Shown: positions 23,601-35,600 of the stretch, one piece after another | Layout of the letters: every line of letters begins with the position of its first letter | Numbering within the stretch: position 1 is the first letter of the stretch | Source: Apostichopus californicus | Lineage: Eukaryota > Echinodermata > Holothuroidea > Aspidochirotida > Stichopodidae | Assembly (NCBI GenBank): GCA_020650975.1 | Contig: JAIPMN010003085.1 | Location: 3,440-48,137, forward strand | Direction of reading: 5' to 3' | Length of the DNA: 44,698 nt | The notes under the pieces: generated by a model | The model's input: the letters and a program-made list of their open reading frames with translations, nothing else | Database searches by the model: none | What the model was told of the DNA's origin: nothing | Made by a program: the position numbers and the translations under genes

Positions 23601-26600
23601 CAAACTCCAGATTACGGTAACAATCATCTGTATTGAGTCAAATCAATTTGAACACAATTGATTTGAAACAACTGCTCTATTGTTAAGGAGGAAGGGTGGG
23701 AGTGGATGCTTTTAGCACATAGTATGGGAGGAAGGGGGATGCTTTTAGCACAGTAGATTAGAAACGGTGGGAATGGATGCTTTTAGTACATAGTAGATTA
23801 GGAAGGCTGGGAGTGAATGCTCTTAGCAAATAGTATGGGAGGAAGGGGGATGCTTTTAGCACAGTAGATTAGAAACGGTGGGAATGGATGCTTTTAGTAC
23901 ATAGCAGATTAGGAAGGCTGGGAGTGGATGCTTTTAGCAAATAGTATGGGAGGAAGGGGGATGCTTTTAGCACAGTAGATTAGGAACGGTGGGAATGGAT
24001 GCTTTTAGTACATAGTAGAGGAGGAAGGGTGGGAGTGAATGCTTTTAGCAACTGATGTCTCTTCCAAACCATGTGATAATTTACTGAAGGTCACAGTCTG
24101 TTCACCATTTACAACTCTGTATTGCACAGTAAATTAATGCAACTAAGCCAGGTTAGTTACTAACCATACCCATTATATTGTCTGAAGTTCCCACACCTTG
24201 TTGTATCAGTATAACTACAAATAATGTAGTATTAAGTCACACCCACTCATTGCATATTTGTCTTTATCAAGATCAAATCCTAAATGGTGAGTAAAAGCCA
24301 AACCAAAATCAAATAAAATATAAAATTATAGCTTTCATTGGAAGGGATGGATGCAGTGGATGTGGGATGCCATTAGGTGATGAACTTAGCAATGATTCTG
24401 AAGTAGAGACTCAACCACAGGAAGATTGGAAATGAATTTATAGACACGATGGTAGCACTCAGTTATCTACACCTTAGCTTAGAAATATCTACAGTTTTAA
24501 TGTACTTGGATATATATATGTACTAGGGAGTGTGTTCAAGATTCATGAATGCAAATGAACTTTCTAAAGGATATGACCTTGAAGTTTAGCCTAACTTTGA
24601 TAATAAGGTAATGGCGAGTTGTAGAAGTTGCATATTCAGAGATTGATTTGCTTATTCATGAATTGATTTGCTTATTCATGATGATAACTATAGCTACCAG
24701 GCTATGTGTTGTAATGCTGTATATGTGCAGTGTACTGTTAAAGTATTACTGTGTGGTATGTAAAGTCAGGAAGGAGACATTAGTGTTGAGGAAGTGTTGT
24801 TAATATGCCCCCTCTGTTTCACTTCCTGGAAACACTATGATTATGTACACTCTTTTTAGCAATGCTACTAATTTAATTTAACTCCGGTACTGTATGGTCC
24901 TTCACTATGAAGTCATGAGCTTTTCAATTTCAGACATTAGCACAGTGTGGAAAATAGCTAGTATACTTTCATAATTCATAGAGTAGACTAAAATATGTAC
25001 AACATACTGCCAGCTGGTAGGTGATTATTAGAACAGGTAATGGTTATGAGTTTGTGCAGAAGTTACAGAACAAATGTTGACATGAATTTGAAAATTGGGA
25101 GTTCATAAGTTGAGTTGGGATTGGTAATGGTATATATCTAACCACCTCTTTCTACAGTTAAAACCCATGTTATGTATTCCTTATTACATCGGGACAGTGT
25201 TACAGAATACAGAGCTTCACTACTGCATTATAAACTCCTATATCTACCTCTTCCCAAAGCTTCAAAAGGTTTATCACATCTTTCCTGTTTTCTTCTGCAT
25301 TCGATCACAGTATTGAATTCTCTACTCTTGTTTTATTGGTTCATCTTCTCACCATGCTTTTCATGTTTAATCACTTGCTAGAGTAGTTCTCATGCTAACA
25401 GGGTACTTTGCAATTGTTCTTTAATGTTGCAGTGCTATTGCAACATTAAAGAGTAGTGAACATTTGTGAATGCTGCCCTGACTTCTCTGACTCATTGCCC
25501 TAGATTTTCTTTACAAAATAATGATTTTATATTCATGTGAAATGGTCAATGTTGATAAAAGAAGGGAAAGTAAGCATTGATAATTTAAATGCTTATATTT
25601 TGTTCATGCCTAGTTAGTTTCAATGATTGCCTCCATGGGCACCGTGTAGGTGTCTATGTTATCTTCACTGTATCAGGCTGAATCTTAAAGCAGCATCTTG
25701 AGTTTATGTGGAGAAGTTTATTGATGCTAACTTTCACTAACATCCAACAGCAATGTAGCTTGCTAGCTTTAGTATCCAAGTTTCATTGTATATAAAGCAG
25801 GGGAAACAGAATGTTCTAGTTTGTATTTGTTATTGGAGTACAATACTTACATGAACAGGCTTCTGGGAATGGGAATGTGCAGCTGACCTGTTCTTATCAA
25901 ATTAATTGAATAACTCCTCCATTACCTTTATTTGGCTAAAAGACCGGGGAGGGTTGCCTTATAGTTTCATCAATCTTTTCTTGATTACTACTCCGCCATG
26001 GACATCGGTAATTGACGACCTACCCTTGAAGATGCTTTAAACAATAGGGTTGATTGTCTGCAAATGTCAATGTAAAACGAAAGTATCTATTAAGGTAAAT
26101 GCATTTAGGTTAACAATGAACTAACTTGTCTACCAAGAGTTTAGGTTTGGGTGTCCTCCAGGAAGTCTTTATCACTTGGAACATCTGTTTATAGCTCCAT
26201 GGTTTTACTACTAAACCAGCAATGAATTTACTGTCCTAATACATGACCTAGTACCAAACAAACAATAGATTGTTGATAACGAAGAGCAAAGTAGCCGCAT
26301 TATTCCCCAAAGTGTAATATATAGGATAGCCCTGTAATGTACAATTCCCCAGATGCTCATTATAGTTTGTATATAAATATATATAGATATATATCTCTTA
26401 GAATACAATTTCTTTTCTAAGATGTAAACATTGTTGTCATCATTCCATTAATTGTATCTTATCATTATTTCTTAAACTACATTGACTAATTCATCCTTCA
26501 TATTCCATATTAGAATCTTATTTGCTTTCTTCTAAGTTCCTTGATAAGATAAAATGTAATTTCTGTCTTTACTATAGGTTCAACGCAGCACCATGGTCCA

Positions 26601-29600
26601 TTCAGAGCTACAAGGGAGGTACCAGGTAAGAACATCCACATTTAACAGGGATGTTTTCCCTTTTAGTGTTTCTTATTTGTCCAGAATTATGTTTGCAACC
26701 TGATCTTTCATTGTTTGTAATCTAGATTTCAAATTTCTCAAAGCTACACCACATGTACTACTAAATTCAGTGATGTAAACTATTTTGTGTTAATCTATAA
26801 GAAATGTCGATTCTAGCCCAAAAAGTTTAGTTACCCGATGATTAGCCTTAGCAATAATAACATCTTCCTCCCTAATTCTTGTCTGGAACTTAGAAAACAA
26901 TTTTTGGTATGCACATTATAATGTAAGTATTTGAGGCATAAGCTCCGGTTATCTGTATTGAAGAGTAACAGACCTCTACTGTCCAGTTACTAACCATCTA
27001 TTATAGCATATCCAAACTAGAAACATATCTTGTTCATATAGTTTATGTTTTCCAGTGGCTTTGCCAGACAATTGTGGAGGAATGTTTTCACCATAGTTTC
27101 CTCCCCCCCCCCACCCCTTTGTCCAAAATAGCAAGATCCAGGGGATAGTTGAAAACAAATTTAATTTAATCTGTCCTTACTATATGACAAAAACAGCAAA
27201 TATTGTTTAGAAACAGAATATTAAATGTGAGTAAGATATCCTCTTTGATAAATGGAGTAGTTTGGATCATTTCTGTAGATTTCAAAGAAAGAACGCCAAT
27301 AAATAAACTTTCATAAGTTCTCCTGTATATACGTGAGCAAGTCCTTGACTCTCATCTCGGCATCCAAGCGGCTGTATAACATTAATGTTAACTCCCATAG
27401 CATGGATGAAGCCCTGTTACCATGACAGTCGGTGCCTGCAAATGATTTAGCACAGTGGTGGTGTCAAGGGTTGAAATAAGGATTTGTGGACCAGGAGCCA
27501 CTTTCTAAAAAAGTGGCTCCTGGTTCGCGGCAATTTCAGTAGGAGCTATTTTCTCACTACCAGGAGCTAAAAAGGAGAAACAAAATTCAAGTACGGCATG
27601 TACGTACGTATCAGTACAGGTGTTGTGCGATATATAAACCATGTGCACCAGTTCTATTGTGCATGCACTCGATCGATCAGTGATTTATCAAATCGCTAGC
27701 AGTTACTATATAGCACTAGCATGCAATGTAGTTTCAGGCTTCTGTGCAGCGCATGATAAGGCTGATATTTACAGGAGTATGCGGGCGCTTATTTGCCGAC
27801 AAAGAAGTGCCCGTGCGTATTGTATTTTCATGTCCAGGGGCGCTATTTTAGTGCTTGCGGGCGCGAATAGCGCCTGGGCGCCTGCTTATTTCAACCCTTG
27901 GGTGGTGTTGGTCTGGCCAATTTGGCATTCCGATTACAAAACTAAGTTTGTACCACATGCAGCATGCATATATTCACAATGCACACAGTCCTTTGCTGTG
28001 GACATCAATTAAAAGCAATAATAACGATGAAGATGATTCATCTCCAAGACACAATTATAGTTGCATATCACAATGTTGTGATAACTTTTGTACACTGAAT
28101 GAATACTTAAATAGGTGTTTGCAGTAAATAATTCTTGCCAGCAGCATTCACAACATTCCAGTCATTTTCAGAATAATTCCAATCATCATGTTTGTGAATG
28201 GCGCCATCTTTATGGCTCTGAGTTTGGAGCCTAACATGATGATTTGGTGTGCAGAGTTCATGTAAATTTCAACACTGAGTTGTTGTTTCAGAAGACAAAA
28301 ATTTTGATAGCATCAATAGGCTTGGTTGGTTATACTCCATTGTTTTTCTGTATAAGAATACCTTGAAACTAGAATGGAGATGAAGTACTGACAGTATCTT
28401 GCACCTTGTAAATTATATGAAATCAACAACTTTATAAGACCCTGTTAACTCAAGAGGTAAATCTGTTATGTGATTTCTAAGTAGGGGAGTCCACAATAAC
28501 TGGAGGTGATTATACAACATGTATAGGAGAACTCTTCTCAAACAGTGCTATTGATTTCAACAGTGAAGGTAAATGTATAGTGAGAAATTCCTCCTCCCTC
28601 ACCCAACTCTTATGAAACCCTAGTCATGGATGGTCTAGAAAAACACTGGTCTTCTCAAAAGCTTAGAGAATACCCTTCCCCACCCCCCTTCCCCACACAC
28701 ACACCTAGTATGTTGTTTTTGTTTACATGTTATGTTCATTAAAGACAATGTTACAGGAGGCAAATTCAATTAATCAAGACAAAACAGCTTGTCATAGTTT
28801 CTGCCTTTGGGGAAAACGCAATAGGAATGAGGTTGCATTTGGTATGAGTTGGTCGTTCCTATAGGATAGGGCTATTTCTAAAGGTTGTATACTATAGTTC
28901 ATATCTAGAATGTCTCGATGTTGCTCTGGTTGTAACTCCTCAACGTGCCTGACCTTCCCTACAGGTTTCTTTTCTACTCCCTTGCCGTCCAAACCACCGG
29001 TGCCAAGTGACTCGACCAGGTCTCGCCAAAAGAATTCACCAACAACACCAGAGACGAAGCGAAGGACCAGTTCCTTCAACAACTCACCACAATCAGGAGA
29101 CAAACTGGGCAGGAAATGGGGGTCCACGGAGCATGAAATATTTTCCATCGGGTAGGAGGAACTTATATAATATTCCTCTTTATTTGGACTCACAATTCTT
29201 CAAAACTGTTCAAATTAGTATGATCTGGATGATAATTAGGTCACTTTCAGTCAAAGTGCTCTAAGATTAGTTTCCAAATAGTTGTACAATTCAAGAAGGA
29301 TGGTTGTTGCCACAAAAGAAAGTGACCAAAAAAAAAAAGGACTTGATCAGAAACTAACTTTATCAATAAAACAATGCAAAAAGCAGAAACTTAAAAAACA
29401 GATATAAATTGAAAGTATAGGTCTAAATCCCATGAATATTAATTGATGTGACTGATTAAGTTAAGTATGCTAGTAATAGTATACAGTAACTTGAAGGTGA
29501 ATACTAGCATTGTCAAATCGTGAAGACCATAGCCTTTGCTTTATTTATCTCATTACTGTTGGCATTTTATAAAGTTCTCATGGGTTTAACCAAATTCTCA

Positions 29601-32600
29601 GGTTTCATCTCAAGAAGTTTAATACATAGTATTTAGTGTAGATGTTGTCTACTTAACATATAGATCTCTGAATACCTTTATTCAATCATGTGGAGTTCTA
29701 ATCAATGACAATGGAAAACAATCCTTGTGAATCTTCCCAAAAAATAGCGACCAAAACTAAAACTATTTAAAACTTTAAAACTTTTAATAAGTTTCACTTT
29801 TAGTCAGAAACTTTTTTCTTGATCTCTTGTTTCCCTTTTTGAGAAATATTTACTACAAAGACTTATATCAAATTTGAATGTTTTATTGTTTTCAAAGAAA
29901 TATTATGTCACTCAAAATGAAATGTCCCCAAGGTATATAAAAGAAACTTTGTTGGACATCTCAAAAAGTTTAATAAAAGTTTCTGATGTGTTTTGGTATA
30001 AGAGGGCGCTATTGCAGATTAATAGCTTGTCAACTTTCAATCTCTTGGAAATGCACAATGGTCCACTGAGCATGTACAAAACCTATAATAGAGAAATAAT
30101 AGCAGACACACTGTGTATGTATGTGTGTGTTGTGCCTGTCAATGATTGGGGAGCTACAGTGGTTTCTGGTGTATGTTGGAGGTGTGTACACTATTTCTGT
30201 GTGATTGCATTGTGAGGGCATAGGAAGTGTTAGTTATCAGTGCTAGCAGAAAAGGCGGGAGAGTGGCTGTTGTGTATTGGGGTGTTGTATCCTAATTCAG
30301 TTTTGGTGGTCTTGTGCACATGGTGTAGTACTAGTAGTGGTTGGTTTGCAGCAGTCATTTCTAAACCTCTCTAGTTGTAACCATAAGGGAAGGACTTTCA
30401 AACTGAAGTTAACAGGTGGAGTTCAGAGAGGATCATTTACCTGTGTTGGATTATTTGGGATAGTTTTACAGATCAATATTTATAGACTGGAGTACTAGGC
30501 AGCTTGAGCAGTTGTACTTCAATAATATTACATGCTGTTGATATAATAATATTTCGATAATCTGAAGCCATTTGTTGGAATTACCTGGATTAGTTTGGAG
30601 TGATATTGATATTGTGCAGTGAATTAGACACCATGAGTAGTAGACCAACCTCAGCTCGATCGCCACGCCAAAGGCCTAACAGTGCAAGGCCAAACAGTGC
30701 CAGGCCTAAAACCAGTCCCAGAACAAAAAGTGCTGGAGCTAAGACTAAGAGGTAATGTTGCATAAGGTGTAGCTCTGTGCATTCATGTACTCACTGTTAA
30801 TTAATTATCATTTCGACGGTGAGCACTGTTAAACAAAGGGACTCATAAACCTATCACCCTAAGCAGCTATATATGTTATTTGATGGTTGGAGGGGGAAAA
30901 CAAATGGGTGAATTAATTTGGGGCTATATACCTCAATACGGAAAGTACCATACCATAAGGTATCGGGAAAGAAATGAATTATGTGCATAAACATGATATA
31001 TATTGAAATAACATCGTTGTAATGTAGGTTGGCAAACCATATAACGTTCTTACTTTGTGGAAAACAAACTTTTTTCTAGATTTGAATAAGCAGGGTTAAT
31101 TTCAGGCAAATTTAAGTTTGAATGTTTGTATCCACAAAAAAGTTTGAGTTTGATTGAGAAGGTTACCATTATGTGGGACTATAACACAGTGTCTTGAAAA
31201 TGACACAATTTATAATCCAAAGCAACATTCAATATAACTGAGTGCCATGTCAAATTATGTCATGGACTTCAACTAACAATGAGAGTCAATTTAATTGAAG
31301 AAAATCTGAAGCTTTTCCGGATAATTAAGCATATTTTTGTGCACATGTTACTAGATCCAGCTAAATCTCAAATCCATGAAAGGGAAGATAAAATCATCTT
31401 CCGTGGCCTTTCTGTAATTAATATTTTCATCCCTTTTGAATTGAGTTTTTGACGCCATGTTGGCTGTCGTTGGCTTTTGAGTTACAGACGCATACTCATT
31501 GATTATAAATCAAACCTAATTTTCGAATGTTAAAAAATGTGGTACTTCAGTGTTGTTCTCTGTAGTTACATATTAACATGAACATACTGTACCTGTATGT
31601 ACCAGTATTATAGGTGTCTCTGACTGTCTCTAGTTACTGAAATCAATTCTTGAAAATAAAAAAAAAACAATATCCCCAGACTACCATATCAAACTTAACC
31701 ATTTGTTATCAGGGTAGGACAAATTTAATCACATTTGCTGGATGGGAAACATTGCAGATGTGTTTAATGTGGCATAACGTGAGAAATAACGAACCAAAAT
31801 GTGTGGATTACTGGTGAGAGGAAGGTAGAAGTAATATGTATGTGACGTCTTTTGCATCAGTTGATCAATTGGAACTTTCTTAATACTGTGTTGTTGCTTT
31901 CAATTCTCATTGGCATGTTCTTTCAAGATGATTAGATTTCCAGTCTCATCCTTTGCATGCACTGAAGTGTACTGTAGCTCATATTTCTTCCTAATGAGCT
32001 ATGCTAATTACCTATATAGTTGGTGATGGTTTATGATAGATCTCTTTGTTTGCAGTGCACCACCACCTATGTCTTAGCATTATGTGTCCATTACGTTTGT
32101 GTTCATTCATGTTGTGGTACATCTTTGTGTCGAGTGACTCATCCTTAACCATTCATCTTCTGTGACCTGTGATGTTGCATGTCTCTTTGACGTTACAATT
32201 AACCTACAAAATGTTTCCTTCTCGTAACTTTCTTCCTGCCTGTCATATAACACAGGCTTGTTGCCCTGTCAAATAACGACATCACTTTCAAAATTAAAGC
32301 CAAAACTTGCAAACTGTGAGATCACATGGTGAAGAGATTGGTGGACTTTCACTGAGTGGCAACAAGGGTGCACCACATTACAATTAATACTCACATTGTT
32401 ACCTTGTCATGCATCACATTGTTCTTTCTAATCAGCAAAACTCCCAGGAAGAGTTCGTCTCTCACCAACTTAAGCGGTCAAACAGTTGACCGTAAAGTTC
32501 CAGCCTTTAGGTAAGTCAGTGGTCAGGAGGTCTATACTTGTGTGGCCAGCCGAGTGTTCATGGTAGGTTGCGGAGATGGAAGGCAAGGCTTGGCTACCCA

Positions 32601-35600
32601 TATCTGCAGCTCAATAAGCTTGAATTAAGGATCATGTAAATATTACTATAGTTCTATATTACTATAATGAAATATTAAAGTTGCCCTACGGTGTAATGTC
32701 AATTGCCCCTGGAGTGCCATACTTTTACCTCAACGGCCTCTTATTGTACGTTCTACAGAATTGGATTTACTATAGATAGTCCATTCACCGTCCGATTATA
32801 AATTGATTAAAAGTGATTACATGTAATAATACTATATTATCTAATTAATAATAGAACACACAGCTGTTTATTTCACTGCATACAAGCAGCAATGGGTTTA
32901 CAATAGCTTTCGGTGGAACAGCTGCCTGTTACAGGCGTATAGGCAGCAGAGCAATTGTATAACACGTGCTCACACTGTGTGGTTCTCTTAACACTGAATG
33001 TTAGTGTGATTCTTCAGCAGGCTTCAGCCATAATAGCTCCAGGATCTGACTGAGAATACTGTACAGTATATGTAGCAACAAAGAAATTAACAGTATGGAG
33101 TGAATTATAAGTGAAACTACAATAGAGTACACACGTTTGCATTGTTGTGTGCAGCCCTCTACAGTACTGTTCTGTGGGCTATTCTTATGTCTCTCCCACT
33201 CACACTGTTACACATACCTGTACAATACACACATGCATACAGACAATAGAAATAGATCATCACTACCAAAGCTGGAACCAGGTATTAGTTCTAAAAGCTT
33301 AAAGCTTGAAGTATATACTGTACAGTATGTTCTAAAGATTGCGGAATGGTTTCAAAAAGCTGTAGGTTGTGTAGCTAATACATCAGCCATACATCAGAGG
33401 TAAAAATGTAGCCAATCTTGTTTCCCCTTCATATAGTCTTTAGCAAATATAAACTCAGTCCTTAATTCCCTATAAGAAATTGTATACCTGTAGACGTAAT
33501 GATTACAGCAATATGCCAAATAGCAGTGGAAGGTACTGTATTATAGTAAAATAGGAGTCCAGTACATACTTGACAGAGTCCAGTTCATAGTTCATGTTTG
33601 TATTAGATTTGTAAAGTATCGAGGCTTTAATGACTCAACATATTATTTTAATATATAGCAGTCCTAAGGAAATTGAACAGGGGCGTAAGAGGCAGGAGGT
33701 ACTTAGGCAGTAGAACTTAAAACAGGGTAATTCCACATTCTGGCATGTATATTTCTGTTTGAAAATTGCTACAAGAGATCAAGAAAAAGTTGGACTCCGA
33801 TCCACACCCCCCCCCCCACCCAATCCCTTCCTCCCCTTCATGGTGGCCCTCTGCACTTCAGGTCAATCAGAGTTACCTCTGACCAATCAGAAAAAATAAC
33901 CTCTTACATCAGATGGGCATCAGTGGGAAACAGACATTTAATTCAATGGTCACATTGCATGTAGACCAAGATGTAACAGTGGGAGAAAGATCTTGTTAGA
34001 TCTGATGTGACAACCTCAGTACATGGTCATCTCAGGAAACTGCTGCACCACAGCACCATGCACTGTAGGTTAACAGCTCCCTTCATACAGTCAACATATT
34101 ACTGTATAAAGAGTCAACATATAACACCTGTAACACTGTATAATAGGCTAAAGTGATAATTCAGAAACTTGGCTGGACATTCTTTTGTTGGTCTCCCTTC
34201 TACAGGAAGGTAGTGGGACCTGCCTCAGGCATCCTGTTGTAACAATGCAGAGCTTTCTATAACAGCATTCTGTAACCTAGGGACTTAATATTCTCAATAG
34301 CAGCATTCTGTAACCTAGGGACTAAATATTCTCAATAGCAGCATTCTGTAACCTAGGGACTTAATATTCTCAATAGCAGCATTCTGTAACCTAGGGACTA
34401 AATATTCTCAATAGCAGCATTCTGTAACCTAAGGATTTAAAATTCTAAAATAGCAACTCCCTGCTTAACTGACCCCCTCTCTCTCTCTGTTCAATAGCAG
34501 TTGAGCCTTTGAACCAGTGGCAGCTCTTTTCAGAATGAATTACTTTGACCTTAACAAACGTCAATTTGGACAAACAGCAAACTATTATCCCAGTTCCCAC
34601 ATGTAAATATGTTAAATAATCTCATTCGATTCATTCTGTCAGTCTAAGGGTTAGGTATTTCAATTGCAAAATTTTGAAAAAAAGGTTGATATAAGTCAGC
34701 AGGGCAGATTATGTTTGTTTTTGAAGTATTAACCTAAACTTTAGATTTCAAGATGCTACTGATGTTTAATCCTATATATATATATATATATATATACATA
34801 CATTTTTTTTTTTTTCATTTTTCATTTTTTTTTTCTGGTGTTTTTTGAATTGCCAAATGAAATTTATTACTTTACCTTCTCACGACATCTCCCTAGCCCA
34901 CTTTATGGATGTCTTGTTAATCTACTCATGAGAATGGAGATTTGCTTTGCAACATTTTAAGCCAGTCAGTTTCTTTAATAAACTTTAATTTATAGAGTAA
35001 AGCACAGGTACCACTGCCTCAAATGACAGTGCACTAAAACTAAGCTTGCTAGAAAGAAACAATTTTATCAATTTAATAACTATAAGATCAGGAGACCACT
35101 ATTCAAAGTTACAACGCGAGCTAAAGAGAAGAGTAAAGTTGACTTCTACAATACAAGGCCTATTCTGAACTTGACAATCAATGAAGTCTTCTTTGAATGT
35201 AAGACTGCCATAAGTAATATTTGCTTTAATCACCGTGACATTTACTTTGTCTAGCTATAATAACCATACTCATAAAAACCTGAAGTGGTAAGCACTCTAG
35301 AAATGGCTCATCCTTCTTTGCTTATTGTACTCCACACACTCCATGGACCAAGTTAAAAGTCACATGGTGAGCAAACAAGCCCAACCAATGTACACATCCA
35401 CCACATAACTGTATAGCCTACATTGTGTGCACAACAGCCCTGTTATTGAATCATCTGAACTTTCAGTTAACAATTACTGTTGACATTTATCAGAGTTGTC
35501 TGAGAAAATAAGAGAGAGGGTGCAGTACTTACGGGATGGGGCGGGTCATATATTGTTTGGGGGTGGGGGGGTAAGCTGTCTGAATAAGATGAATTGTCTT

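Noticed and set aside
25419..25451. microRNA precursor
   Set aside because: Only 13 paired bases with a 7-base loop, far below precursor length, and no extension of pairing.
27641..28012. 123-aa open frame
   Set aside because: It crosses the right end of the hAT-type element into flanking DNA and shows no transposase motif.
28437..28454. 18-nt phase-1/1 candidate (DPVNSR) before gtaaatc
   Set aside because: Acceptor context is poor; such short fits are expected by chance in this much intron.
28792..29193. 133-aa minus-strand open frame
   Set aside because: Shadow of the EML linker exon at 28965-29151 on the opposite strand.
32057..32078. Possible exon SAPPPMS after ctctttgtttgcag
   Set aside because: It stops after seven codons with no donor. 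It could only be an alternative terminal exon, for which there is no support.
33659..33715. Possible exon encoding SPKEIEQGRKRQE after atatatagcag
   Set aside because: Plausible composition, but the only donor (gag|gtactt) leaves phase 0, which does not match the next exon, and the frame soon stops.
34263..34454. CRISPR-like array
   Set aside because: The units are directly adjacent with no spacers, and the genome is eukaryotic.
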